NCBI GenBank assembly: GCA_022824525.1
Contig: JAJDZT010000154.1
Coordinates: 1-42,217, forward strand
Length of the DNA stretch: 42,217 nucleotides
DNA from: Silicimonas sp.
GTDB taxonomy: Bacteria > Pseudomonadota > Alphaproteobacteria > Rhodobacterales > Rhodobacteraceae
Direction of reading: 5' to 3'
Every line of letters starts with the position of its first letter. Within the stretch, counting starts at the first letter, position 1. This document shows positions 1 through 8,279 of this stretch, one piece after another. Position numbers and translations under genes: made by a program. Below the pieces are notes generated by a model, which did not search any database, was not told the DNA's origin, and saw nothing but the letters and a program-made list of their open reading frames with translations.

Positions 1-59
1 CTTTCATATCGGTCCGAACTACGCTTATACTTCGCGCGGGTGGTCTCGTTCCAAGCCAT
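1..59 (-). CDS. IS5-family transposase, N-terminal fragment
   Basis: The first 19 codons of a transposase start at an ATG at 59-57 and run off the left edge. The peptide begins MAWNETTRAKYKRSSDRYE. This resembles the N-terminus of many IS5-family (IS427/IS1031-type) transposases, which open with a T-R-x-x-Y-x-R stretch before a 'DLTDAEW' segment that is not reached here. The sequence upstream of the start reads GGAGGGCCAC in this copy, whereas the right copy reads GGGAAGACCAC. Confidence 0.7.
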   Translation of the reverse strand, partial: MAWNETTRAKYKRSSDRYE

Positions 60-138
60 GTGGCCCTCCCTGTCTGTGGTCAAATTCAGTAGGGAAATAC
101 CATATCAGATGAGACCATCCACATTCTAGGTCAGGCTC
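1..138 (-). mobile_element. Left IS copy, partial (IS5 family, IS1031-like end)
   Basis: This is the 5' end of an insertion sequence read on the minus strand: terminal sequence, short leader and the first codons of a transposase. Positions 4-138 are the reverse complement of 42083-42217 with three differences (64, 66 and 81), all upstream of the transposase start. The IS tip, read inward, is GAGCCTGACCTAGAATGTGG. The flanking triplet at 139-141 is TAA, which fits the TNA target preference I recall for the IS1031 group. The rest of the element lies outside the window. The group assignment is from memory; the repeat itself is directly visible. Confidence 0.8.
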
Positions 139-198
139 TAAACGCGGATTGCGATCCAATCTTTTGAGAAACGGGCGCTTCACGTCGTGAGGACTGAC

Positions 199-1713
199 AT
201 GTCGAATCCGCTTTATGACCGTCTTTTTGGTTGCCATGCCGAAAACGAAGCGCCGTTTTTGCATTTGGTGAACGGGGAGACGCTCCGATACCGGGATATC
301 GTATCTATGGCGGCGCGCATTGCGGGAGTGCTGACCGAGATCGGGCTGGGGCCCGGAGACAGGCTTGCCGCCCAGGTGGAAAAGTCGCCGGAAGTACTGG
401 CTCTCTATGCCGCGTGTGCACAGGCGGGCATTGTCTTTCTGCCTTTGAACACGGCCTACACTGCAGACGAACTTGCATATTTTCTCGAAAATAGCGGAGC
501 TGCCTTGCTTGTTTGTGATGGATCCAGAACTCCGCAGCTCAGCCCCCTTGCACAACAGTTTGACGCGAAGCTGCTAACGCTGGACGCAGATGGTTCCGGC
601 AGCTTGATGGATGCGGCGTCCCGTATGCCTACAACGTTCGAGACAATGGCCCGAGATGAAGATGATCTTGCGGCGTTTCTTTACACATCCGGGACAACGG
701 GCCGTTCCAAGGCGGCAATGCTGTCGCAAAAGAACCTGATTTCAAACGCTGAAACGCTGGCAGAACTCTGGCGCTTCACAAAGGACGATGTTCTTCTGCA
801 CGCGCTTCCGATCTTTCACACGCACGGACTCTTTGTCGGCACCAACATCATGCTCATGGTCGGCGGCTCGATGATATTCTTGCCCCGTTTTGACGCCAAT
901 GATGTCGTGCGATCGATGCCGCGGGCGACGAGCATGATGGGGGTGCCCACATTCTACACACGGCTTTTGGACGACGATCGCTTTTGCCGCGAGACTGCCC
1001 GACACATGCGATTGTTCATCTCGGGAAGTGCGCCGCTTCTTGAAGAGACCCATAAACGCTTCGAAGAACGAACCGGTCACCGCATCCTTGAACGGTATGG
1101 AATGACTGAGACGAACATGAACACGTCCAATCCGTATGATGGCGAAAGACGTGCCGGAACTGTCGGGTTTCCCTTGCCGGGAGTTGAGCTGAAGATCGCT
1201 GATCCTGAAACGGGTGAGACGTTACCGGATGGTGAGGTCGGTCAAATCGAAGTGAGGGGCCCCAATGTCTACAAGGGGTACTGGCGGATGCCCGAAAAGA
1301 CGAAGGCTGAACTTCGCGACGATGGTTTCTTTTTGACCGGCGACCTTGGCGTCATCGATGCAGATGGATACGTGCGGATCGTTGGCCGCAGCAAAGACCT
1401 AATTATCTCCGGAGGATACAACATCTACCCGAAGGAGATCGAATTGCTGTTGGACGCCGTGCAAGGCATTCGCGAAAGTGCGGTGATCGGCGTGCCGCAT
1501 GCCGATTTTGGCGAAACGGTTGTGGGGTTGATCGTTGCCGAGAACGATGTGGAGGTCGACCTTGAAGCGGTATCTGACGAAGTGGGCCAGTCACTCGCCC
1601 GTTTCAAGCAGCCCAGAAAGTTGATTCAGGTGGACGAACTGCCGCGGAACGCGATGGGGAAAGTCCAGAAGAACGTTTTGAGAGAAGTCTACGCCGACTT
1701 GTTTACTGGCTAA
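199..1713 (+). CDS. matB: Malonyl-CoA synthetase (MatB), AMP-forming
   Basis: This 504-residue acyl-adenylate-forming enzyme converts malonate, CoA and ATP to malonyl-CoA in the cytoplasm. The P-loop YTSGTTGRSKAA lies at about residues 162-173. The A5 motif YGMTETNMNTSNPY, the GDLG turn, the hinge segment KDLIISGGYNIYPKE and the C-terminal catalytic lysine in PRNAMGKVQKN are all present. The whole sequence closely follows rhizobial MatB as I remember it. The ATG at 199 is preferred over the in-frame GTG at 187 because GTGAGGA precedes it at good spacing. The left IS copy ends only about 60 bp upstream, so the native promoter may be displaced. No malonyl-CoA decarboxylase (matA) is seen. Methylmalonate is a possible alternative substrate. 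Confidence 0.9.
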   Translation: MSNPLYDRLFGCHAENEAPFLHLVNGETLRYRDIVSMAARIAGVLTEIGLGPGDRLAAQVEKSPEVLALYAACAQAGIVFLPLNTAYTADELAYFLENSGAALLVCDGSRTPQLSPLAQQFDAKLLTLDADGSGSLMDAASRMPTTFETMARDEDDLAAFLYTSGTTGRSKAAMLSQKNLISNAETLAELWRFTKDDVLLHALPIFHTHGLFVGTNIMLMVGGSMIFLPRFDANDVVRSMPRATSMMGVPTFYTRLLDDDRFCRETARHMRLFISGSAPLLEETHKRFEERTGHRILERYGMTETNMNTSNPYDGERRAGTVGFPLPGVELKIADPETGETLPDGEVGQIEVRGPNVYKGYWRMPEKTKAELRDDGFFLTGDLGVIDADGYVRIVGRSKDLIISGGYNIYPKEIELLLDAVQGIRESAVIGVPHADFGETVVGLIVAENDVEVDLEAVSDEVGQSLARFKQPRKLIQVDELPRNAMGKVQKNVLREVYADLFTG

Positions 1714-1733
1714 TTGTATACTAAGTTAACAAT
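1713..1733. promoter_or_regulatory. Candidate MarR operator A (9-3-9 inverted repeat)
   Basis: Arms ATTGTATAC and GTTAACAAT are separated by TAA. The same architecture recurs at 3796-3816, just upstream of the MarR gene, and the right arm is identical at both sites. A further half-site with GTTAAC follows at 1741-1746. The site covers the last base of the matB stop codon and precedes the acyl-CoA dehydrogenase gene, so it probably controls that gene. The repeat is seen; binding by the MarR protein is inferred. Confidence 0.5.
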
Positions 1734-1766
1734 ATACAATGTTAACGAAATGGAAGCAGTTCCGCG

Positions 1767-3317
1767 ATGGTCCCATTCAAGGCCCCAACCGAGGATATCC
1801 TGTTTTCGCTACGTGATGTGGCTGGTGCCGGCGACTTGTCAGGTTGGGATGATGAACTCGCAAGGGACGTTCTGACAGCCTTCGCGGCATTTGCAGAAGG
1901 CGAAATTGCTCCCACAGATGAAATTGGTGACCGCGAAGGCTGCCGTATGGAGAATGGCCGGGTTTTCTTGCCTGAGAGTTTTTCTGGCGTTTACCAACAA
2001 TTGTCGGAAATGGGGTGGCAAGGCCTGACGGCGCCTGAAAAATTCGGTGGCATGGAGCAGGGACCGCTGGTGGCAGCGACGGTGTCCGAGGTGTTCACGG
2101 GCGCAAACCATGCTCTTCAGATGATCTGCAATCTTGTCCCCGGTGCGATTTCAACCTTGTTGAGGTTCGGGACAGACACGCAGAAAGACACTTGGATTCC
2201 CCGCCTTGCAAGTGGCGCAGCGCTTTCAACGATGTGTTTGACAGAGCCGGGGGCAGGTTCTGATCTTGCGAAAATTAGAACTCGTGCAAGGCGTGATGGC
2301 GACGCTTGGTCAATCTCCGGGGAGAAGGTTTTCATCTCGGGTGCCGATCAGAACATCTCCGACGATATCCTGCATCTCGTGCTTGCTCGGACGGGGTCCG
2401 ATGAGGACGGGATCAAGGGTCTTTCCCTGTTTTTGACGTCGCGATCGGGTGCTGGCTCATCGATCAAGATCACAAGGATCGAGGAAAAGCTGGGAATCCA
2501 CGCCTCTCCTACATGTCACATGATATTTGACGCCGCGCCCGCAGAGCTGGTTGGCTCGGAAGGAGAGGGCCTACGCGCTATGTTCACGCTCATGAACCAC
2601 GCCCGGCTTGACGTCGCCTTGCAGGGCGTTGCGCATGCCGCGCGCGCGCACCAAATTGCCAGCGCCTATGCGGAGGAGCGGAAGCAGGGCCGGAAGGCTG
2701 ACGGATCCTCGGCCAACTTGGTGGATCATGCCGACGTGCGGCGCATGCTAAATCGACAACGCAGTCTTGCGATCGGTGCGAGAGCCATGGCTCATATCAC
2801 GTTGGTCGAAATGGTGCGGGGCAAGAATCCCGAACTCGTCGATTTCCTTACACCGGTCTGCAAGGTTTTTTGTAGTGAGGCCGGAATAGAGGCCGCAGAC
2901 CTCGGGATACAAGTGTTGGGTGGCTACGGTTACCTGAATGAGTATCGGGTCAGCCAAACCTGGCGAGACGCACGGATTACGGCAATTTACGAAGGCGCAA
3001 ATGGAATACATGCGCTCGCCACCGCAACACGTGGATTGAAGACAAAAGACGGTGCTGGCGCAGATGCGTTCGATGCCTTGATTGGCAAGTTGACGGGCCA
3101 CCCGCAGGTCTTAGCGAAACTTGAAGCATGGCGGTGCGCGCGCTCACGCGTCGCGTCAAGCGCGGTACCGACCGAGTTGGCGCATAGCTTCATGAAACAG
3201 ACGAGTGACCTGTTCTACTGCGCGGCATGGGCCCGGATCGCAGAGGTGAGTTCATCAGAGGAGTCGTCGGAGCTGGCCGAATTCGTGCTTTCGTCGGCGA
3301 CGGAGTGCACGGCCTAG
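1767..3317 (+). CDS. Acyl-CoA dehydrogenase, long DmdC/FadE-like type
   Basis: This 516-residue FAD-dependent acyl-CoA dehydrogenase would introduce an alpha-beta double bond into an acyl-CoA thioester. The N-terminus (MVPFKAPTEDILFSLRDVAG) is typical of the long DmdC-like branch. FAD and substrate motifs include CLTEPGAGSDL and GEKVFISGADQ, and the catalytic glutamate is in the segment RDARITAIYEGANGIHA. The family normally runs to about 590 residues; here the C-terminal helical module after the catalytic region is some 60 residues shorter. It lies 53 bp after matB behind operator A, and its stop overlaps the stop of the convergent DUF3237 gene. Together with the nearby SDR and crotonase it suggests beta-oxidation-like side-chain shortening. 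The substrate is unknown. Confidence 0.88.
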   Translation: MVPFKAPTEDILFSLRDVAGAGDLSGWDDELARDVLTAFAAFAEGEIAPTDEIGDREGCRMENGRVFLPESFSGVYQQLSEMGWQGLTAPEKFGGMEQGPLVAATVSEVFTGANHALQMICNLVPGAISTLLRFGTDTQKDTWIPRLASGAALSTMCLTEPGAGSDLAKIRTRARRDGDAWSISGEKVFISGADQNISDDILHLVLARTGSDEDGIKGLSLFLTSRSGAGSSIKITRIEEKLGIHASPTCHMIFDAAPAELVGSEGEGLRAMFTLMNHARLDVALQGVAHAARAHQIASAYAEERKQGRKADGSSANLVDHADVRRMLNRQRSLAIGARAMAHITLVEMVRGKNPELVDFLTPVCKVFCSEAGIEAADLGIQVLGGYGYLNEYRVSQTWRDARITAIYEGANGIHALATATRGLKTKDGAGADAFDALIGKLTGHPQVLAKLEAWRCARSRVASSAVPTELAHSFMKQTSDLFYCAAWARIAEVSSSEESSELAEFVLSSATECTA

Positions 3318-3778
3318 CGCACCGCGTACAGATCGACTTGAACACTGCTCTTGTTGCGGGCGCCGGTCCCGACAAACAAGGTTTTGTTGACCCAGTCATA
3401 GCGTGGATCGCCCGTTTCCAGACGTGCGTGGGTACGCATGTAGTAGCTCTTCGGGTCTACTTCGTCTCCTCGAGCGACGGCCTCAATGACTTCTGTCGAC
3501 CCGTGCCGGTATCCGTAGTTGATGATCTCGATTATTGCGCCGTCATGCGTTTCCATGGCGTACCGCGTGTCTAATTCGGCCATCCCGTTAGCAAAAATCG
3601 TTTGCCAATCCGCCCCGACATTCAGAATGCGCCCGGACAGTTCGCTGCCGGTGACAGATCCCCCGATGATCGGAATTATCCGGCGTTGCCCTGAACGTCC
3701 TGCACCCATGGGCCGGATGTCAGCAAGTTCGACCATCAGGGTACAAACATGGGCGAGCGCAGGAGTCGGAAGATCCAT
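3314..3778 (-). CDS. DUF3237 domain protein
   Basis: This 154-residue cytoplasmic protein without a signal peptide matches the DUF3237 family: it contains GRRxIxPIxGG-like (RRIIPIIGGSVTG), GADWQ, AELDTRYAMETHDGA, YGYRHG and WVNKTLFVGTGAR segments. No biochemical function is established for the family, which I recall often sitting in aromatic or steroid catabolic clusters. It is transcribed divergently from the MarR gene, with candidate operator B only 18 bp upstream of its start, so it is probably co-regulated. Its stop codon overlaps the end of the acyl-CoA dehydrogenase gene by 4 bp (tail to tail). Confidence 0.85.
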   Translation of the reverse strand: MDLPTPALAHVCTLMVELADIRPMGAGRSGQRRIIPIIGGSVTGSELSGRILNVGADWQTIFANGMAELDTRYAMETHDGAIIEIINYGYRHGSTEVIEAVARGDEVDPKSYYMRTHARLETGDPRYDWVNKTLFVGTGARNKSSVQVDLYAVR

Positions 3779-3795
3779 GGTGTGTGCTTCTATTA

Positions 3796-3816
3796 ATTGT
3801 TTACTGGGTTAACAAT
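3796..3816. promoter_or_regulatory. Candidate MarR operator B (9-3-9 inverted repeat)
   Basis: Arms ATTGTTTAC and GTTAACAAT flank TGG; eight of nine arm positions pair. The site lies in the 79-bp gap between the divergent DUF3237 and MarR genes, an ideal place for autoregulation of both. It shares arm sequence and spacing with operator A at 1713-1733. Confidence 0.55.
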
Positions 3817-3857
3817 ATGACGTATCAGAGACTGGAAAACAAGTTGCAGGTGAAGGC

Positions 3858-4331
3858 ATGGCGCGACTATCCGCAGCAGCGCGAGAGGAAGTCCTTTCGG
3901 AAGGCGATCGAAATGACCTGGAGGGTTTCGTCGGATACAACCTCAAACGCGCCTATGTCATTCTCAGTACTGATTTTCGACGTGCGCTTGGGGAAGACGG
4001 TTTTGCACCACGGGTGTTTTCGGCGCTTTCGCTGATTGTCCAATTCGAGGGGATAACCCAAAGCGAATTGGCGCGAAAACTCGGGATCGAACGCTCGGGC
4101 CTTGTCGCCATAATCGATGAACTGGAGGATCGCGATCTTGTTAAGCGCCAACCCGTGCCGGGAGATCGGCGTGTTCAGGCATTGGCGCCAACCGCTGCGG
4201 GCAAAGCGGCTTATCGTAAAGCAAAAGACGTCGTGCAGTCACATGAGGCTGAACTGCTTTCCCATTTCACCAAGAATGAAATCGAAACGCTGATCGGTTT
4301 GCTCAAAAAAATCAGAAGTTTGGGGGACTGA
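3858..4331 (+). CDS. MarR-family transcriptional regulator
   Basis: This 157-residue winged-helix regulator has its helix-turn-helix at about residues 66-90 (ITQSELARKLGIERSGLVAII) and a wing with the family signature GDRR at about 102-105. GTGAAGG precedes the chosen ATG. It opens an apparent operon with the SDR (2-bp gap) and the feruloyl-CoA synthetase-like gene. MarR proteins such as CouR, FerR and HcaR control hydroxycinnamate catabolism by sensing the CoA thioester; this context suggests the same logic, but that is inference. The two 9-3-9 repeats are its likely binding sites. Confidence 0.9.
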   Translation: MARLSAAAREEVLSEGDRNDLEGFVGYNLKRAYVILSTDFRRALGEDGFAPRVFSALSLIVQFEGITQSELARKLGIERSGLVAIIDELEDRDLVKRQPVPGDRRVQALAPTAAGKAAYRKAKDVVQSHEAELLSHFTKNEIETLIGLLKKIRSLGD

Positions 4332-4333
4332 TC

Positions 4334-5101
4334 ATGTTGGATTGGGCAGGTCATTCTGCTGTCGTGACCGGAGGCGCGTCCGGTCTTGGCGCGGCTACCG
4401 CGCAAAAACTTGCGGAAGATGGGTTATCTGTTTGCATTTTCGATCTGAACGAAGACCAAGGGTATGCTCACGCCAAAAAGATCGGCGGCAAATTTGTCAG
4501 GGTAGACGTCTCCGACCCGACTTCCGTGTCGGCTGGTCTGGATCAAGCGAAGAAGTCCAACGGTGTGTCCCGCGTACTGGTGAACTGTGCGGGGATCGGA
4601 AGTGCTGCAAAAACTGTCTCGCGTGGCGAGCCACATGATTTCGGTCTTTTCGACAAGACGCTCCGTGTGAACTTGATGGGGAGCTTCAACTGCGCTTCGC
4701 AAGCCGCTGCTCTCATGGTTGCAGAAGATGCGCTTGATGGTGACGGCGCACGAGGTGTGATTATCAACACCGCATCTGTTGCGGCATTCGACGGGCAGAT
4801 TGGTCAAGTTGCCTATTCGGCGTCAAAGGGCGGAATAGTCGGGATGACGTTGCCCATGGCGCGAGACCTTGCTGATAAGGGCATTCGTGTTTGTTCTGTC
4901 GCGCCCGGTTTGTTTTTGACCCCTCTGCTAGAGGGGCTGCCGTACGATGTGCAGGCGTCTCTCGGAGCACAGGTGCCATTCCCGTCTCGACTTGGCGACC
5001 CAGCCGAATTTGCTGCAATGGTCAGTCATATCACGCAAAATCCCATGCTGAACGGCGAAGTCATCAGGCTCGACGGCGCGATCCGAATGGCCCCGCGGTA
5101 A
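4334..5101 (+). CDS. SDR oxidoreductase, 3-hydroxyacyl-CoA dehydrogenase (HSD10)-like
   Basis: This 255-residue short-chain dehydrogenase has the Rossmann motif TGGASGLG at about residues 12-19, the NAG-equivalent NCAG, a catalytic serine in NTASVA and the YSASK active-site pair. The FDLN stretch at the end of the second strand (aspartate) indicates NAD rather than NADP. The overall pattern resembles the type II 3-hydroxyacyl-CoA dehydrogenase / HSD10 branch, which would fit oxidation of a beta-hydroxyacyl-CoA made by the crotonase in this cluster. It follows the MarR gene by 2 bp with GGGGGA as ribosome-binding site. The exact substrate is unproven. Confidence 0.85.
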   Translation: MLDWAGHSAVVTGGASGLGAATAQKLAEDGLSVCIFDLNEDQGYAHAKKIGGKFVRVDVSDPTSVSAGLDQAKKSNGVSRVLVNCAGIGSAAKTVSRGEPHDFGLFDKTLRVNLMGSFNCASQAAALMVAEDALDGDGARGVIINTASVAAFDGQIGQVAYSASKGGIVGMTLPMARDLADKGIRVCSVAPGLFLTPLLEGLPYDVQASLGAQVPFPSRLGDPAEFAAMVSHITQNPMLNGEVIRLDGAIRMAPR

Positions 5102-5128
5102 TTTGGTCCAGTCAGAAGGACAAAGAGC

Positions 5129-6916
5129 ATGAACAAGCATTCGTCCCACCCGACAGAGCAATTCTGGAACCCGTCCTTTGAGTATGAGAACCGGGACGAT
5201 GGTACTGTTATCATGCGCCAAAAAGGCAACCTGCCGGAACACTTGCCGAGGTTGGCGGACTACCTCGACAAATGGGCCGAAGCGACCCCGGACCAAACGT
5301 GGATTGCACGGCGGGGAAAGAACGGCGAATGGGATCGGGTTTCCTATTCAGACGCCCGTGAGAAGGCAAAGCACATCGGATCTGCATTGCTTTCCATGGG
5401 GCTTGGAGCAGACCGTCCGTTGCTCATCATGTCGGGCAATTCTCTTGAACACGCTTTGTTGGGTGCGGCCTGCTTCTACACGGGGATTCCTTACGCCCCC
5501 GTGTCTCCGGCCTATTCTCTGGTCTCCAAAGACCATGCAAAACTGAAAGATATCGCTGCCAACCTTCAGCCAGGCGCGCTGTTTGTCGAAGACAGGAATG
5601 CGTACTCGAAGGCACTTGCGGCCATTGCCGCAGAGGGGCGGCAGGTCATTGCTCTGGAAAACGCTGACGCGGGCACGGTGCCTTTCGCTGAACTTCTGTC
5701 TCAAGATCCGGCGGCAGCCGATGCGGCCCGAGCCAATGTTGCCGCAGATACTGTTGTGAAATACCTGTTTACTTCTGGCTCAACAGGCTCACCCAAAGCG
5801 GTCATCAACACCAACCGCATGATTTGTGCCATGCAGGCCATGGTGCGCGACTGCTACCGGTTCCTTGAGCATACACCACCAGTTGTCTTAGATTGGGCGC
5901 CTTGGAACCACACTGCTGCAGGCAACAAGGTGTCATATCTCGTGATGACGAATGGTGGCACCTATTACATCGATGATGGCAAACCGGCGCCTGGCAAGAT
6001 CGATGAAACCATCCGCAACCTCCGTGAGATTTCCTGCACTTGGTATTTCAATGTTCCTGTCGGCTGGGACCGGCTGGTCGATGAACTCGAGCGTGACGAA
6101 GCGCTGGCGAGGACCTTTTTTGCGCAACTCTCAATGATGTTCTACGCAGGTGCTGGGATGGCCCAGTTGACTTGGGATCGTCTAAGGGCAGTTGGACGCA
6201 AAACTACAGGACGTGAGGTGCTGTTGGCGTCAAGTCTTGGTGCAACAGAGACGGCTCCTTTCGCATTGGCCTGTACGGAAGTTCAGGACCGATCGGGCAA
6301 TGTGGGTGTTCCTGCCAAAGGGTTATCGATGAAACTTGTGCCAAATGGCGGCAAGCTTGAACTGCGGCTCAAGGGGCCAAGTATCACACCCGGATACTAC
6401 GGAGACCCGGCCAAAACCGCAGAGGCGTTTGACGAGGAAGGGTACTACCAGATGGGTGATGCGCTTCGTCCAGCGGACCCGGAAGACTTCTCGAAAGGCT
6501 TTTTCTTCGATGGCCGCGTCGCCGAGAATTTCAAGCTGAATACGGGCACTTGGGTAGCAGTTGGCGCCGTCCGCGCTAACCTCGTGGACGCAATGGACGG
6601 ATTGGTGCGTGACGCGGTGATTGTGGGAGAAAACGAGGCTGAACTCGGCGCGTTGTTGCTTTTGTCGGATCAAGCAGGGCGGAAGGAGCGTGCCGAATTG
6701 AACACGTTGCTGTTGGATAAACTCGGCGCGGCGGCCAAGGTTTCGACCGGTTCCGCGACGCGTGTTTCCAGAGCCCTTATTTTGGATAGTGACCCCAGTT
6801 TCGACAAAGGCGAGATCACCGAGAAGGGCTCTCTCAACCAACGCGCATTGCGAGCGAACCATGCCGACTTGATCGCCCGGCTATACTCAAGTGAAGCTGA
6901 AGTCTTGCGCGCCTGA
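5129..6916 (+). CDS. fcs: Feruloyl-CoA synthetase-like acid-CoA ligase
   Basis: This 595-residue ANL-superfamily ligase is of the feruloyl-CoA synthase type and would activate a hydroxycinnamate or related aromatic acid with ATP and CoA. Diagnostic stretches are SGNSLEHALL and PYAPVSPAYSLVSKDHAKL (about residues 102-139), the P-loop YLFTSGSTGSPK (212-223), SLGATETAPFA and a late lysine in GEITEKGSLNQRALR. AGAAGGA precedes the ATG. It probably shares a transcript with the MarR regulator and SDR and converges on dctM. The substrate could be ferulate, p-coumarate or a cinnamate-like acid from algal or plant matter; the family is firmer than the substrate. Confidence 0.85.
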   Translation: MNKHSSHPTEQFWNPSFEYENRDDGTVIMRQKGNLPEHLPRLADYLDKWAEATPDQTWIARRGKNGEWDRVSYSDAREKAKHIGSALLSMGLGADRPLLIMSGNSLEHALLGAACFYTGIPYAPVSPAYSLVSKDHAKLKDIAANLQPGALFVEDRNAYSKALAAIAAEGRQVIALENADAGTVPFAELLSQDPAAADAARANVAADTVVKYLFTSGSTGSPKAVINTNRMICAMQAMVRDCYRFLEHTPPVVLDWAPWNHTAAGNKVSYLVMTNGGTYYIDDGKPAPGKIDETIRNLREISCTWYFNVPVGWDRLVDELERDEALARTFFAQLSMMFYAGAGMAQLTWDRLRAVGRKTTGREVLLASSLGATETAPFALACTEVQDRSGNVGVPAKGLSMKLVPNGGKLELRLKGPSITPGYYGDPAKTAEAFDEEGYYQMGDALRPADPEDFSKGFFFDGRVAENFKLNTGTWVAVGAVRANLVDAMDGLVRDAVIVGENEAELGALLLLSDQAGRKERAELNTLLLDKLGAAAKVSTGSATRVSRALILDSDPSFDKGEITEKGSLNQRALRANHADLIARLYSSEAEVLRA

Positions 6917-6947
6917 TATCGATCAGACCAAGTGCCTTGCAGAACAG

Positions 6948-8279
6948 TTAACCGAAGCTGTCAATCACCCAGACCAACCAGAGCGTAATCGCGGGAAAGC
7001 TCGCAAGGATGACGACCCGAACCATGTCTGTGATGACGAAGGGCAGGGCGCCTTTATACGTCTGACCGATTGGCGTGTCTTTGGCCATCGAGTTGATAAT
7101 GAACAGGTTCATACCAACAGGCGGCGTTATCAGACCGACTTCGACCACTATCAGCACGAGAATGCCAAACCATAGTCCGAAGTCGTTGGCGCTCATGCCG
7201 AAATCAAGCACTGACATGATCGGAAAAATGATCGGAACGGTAAGAAGCACCATCGAAAGGCTGTCCATAACGCATCCGAAAATCAGGTACATGATCAGCA
7301 CCACCGTCAGGATGAACCAGGGCGAGAACCCTTGTTCCCCGACCCATGTAGAAGCGGTTTGCGGCAGCTGTGTAAGCGACAAGAAGTTGTTGTAGATCCC
7401 CGCGCCAAGAATGATCAGGAAAATCATTCCGGATGCCGCGGCGGTGGACAGGATAGCTTGCTTTAATCTGGTCCAGTTCATTTCGCCGGATGCCAGGGCT
7501 GCAATGCCCGTTCCGGCTGCGCCCACGGCGGCGGCTTCCGTCGGAGTGAAGATGCCAGCATAGATACCGCCAACCACGACGATGAATATCGTTACGACCG
7601 GCCAAACCATGCCGAGTGCCTTCAGCCTCTGTCCCCAAGGCACTCGCTCTTTGACAGCGGCACTGTTGGGCGAAACGCGCACCCAAACCGAGATTGCGAT
7701 CATGTAGCCGATGGCAGCCAAGATGCCCGGAACGAGTGCTGCGACGAAGAGCTTCTCGATGTTTTGCTCGGCAAGGATTGCATAGATCACAAGGATGACA
7801 CTTGGGGGGATCAAGATTCCCAATGTCCCCCCGGCAGCCAATGCGCCGGTGGCCAGAGAGCCGGGGTATCCGTAGCGCCTGAGTTCGGGCAGTGCCACCT
7901 GTCCCATAGTCGCTGCGGTAGCCAGTGATGAGCCGCAGATGGCGCCAAAGCCAGCACAGGCGCCAACCGCCGACATGGCAACGCCGCCTTTGCGGTGACC
8001 GAGGAAACTCTCTGCCGCTTTGAAAAGGGAAGAGGACATACCCGAAAGCGTCGCGAACTGACCCATCAACAGGAACAGTGGGATGATCGAGAACGAGTAG
8101 TTGGAGAAGGTCCCGTAGGTTAGGGTTTTCAACTGATTCAGCGTCATCATTGGCGTGCCGATGACCAGCCATGTGCCGCCAACGCCAACACCAATCATTG
8201 CAAGCGCAATCGGGGCGCGCAGGAAGACAAGCAGAAGCAGGACCGGGAAGGACCAGAGAGCAAGTTCGATATTGGTCAA
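6948..8279 (-). CDS. dctM: TRAP transporter large membrane subunit (DctM)
   Basis: This 443-residue, about 12-helix permease forms the Na+-coupled translocation subunit of a tripartite TRAP carrier in the inner membrane. Family landmarks include SIIPLFLLMGQFA, GAICGSSLATAATMG, GTLGILIPPSVILVIYA, PTEAAAVGA and LITPPVGMN. I start it at a TTG at 8279 whose bases overlap the dctQ stop codon (TTGA), giving a normal family length. The open frame extends 39 codons further upstream but without a plausible N-terminus. It is the last gene of the crotonase-dctP-dctQ-dctM run. Confidence 0.92.
   Translation of the reverse strand: MTNIELALWSFPVLLLLVFLRAPIALAMIGVGVGGTWLVIGTPMMTLNQLKTLTYGTFSNYSFSIIPLFLLMGQFATLSGMSSSLFKAAESFLGHRKGGVAMSAVGACAGFGAICGSSLATAATMGQVALPELRRYGYPGSLATGALAAGGTLGILIPPSVILVIYAILAEQNIEKLFVAALVPGILAAIGYMIAISVWVRVSPNSAAVKERVPWGQRLKALGMVWPVVTIFIVVVGGIYAGIFTPTEAAAVGAAGTGIAALASGEMNWTRLKQAILSTAAASGMIFLIILGAGIYNNFLSLTQLPQTASTWVGEQGFSPWFILTVVLIMYLIFGCVMDSLSMVLLTVPIIFPIMSVLDFGMSANDFGLWFGILVLIVVEVGLITPPVGMNLFIINSMAKDTPIGQTYKGALPFVITDMVRVVILASFPAITLWLVWVIDSFG

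Noticed and set aside
3227..3574. A 115-residue plus-strand frame across the acyl-CoA dehydrogenase end
   Set aside because: It is antisense to the DUF3237 gene, which has clear family blocks.
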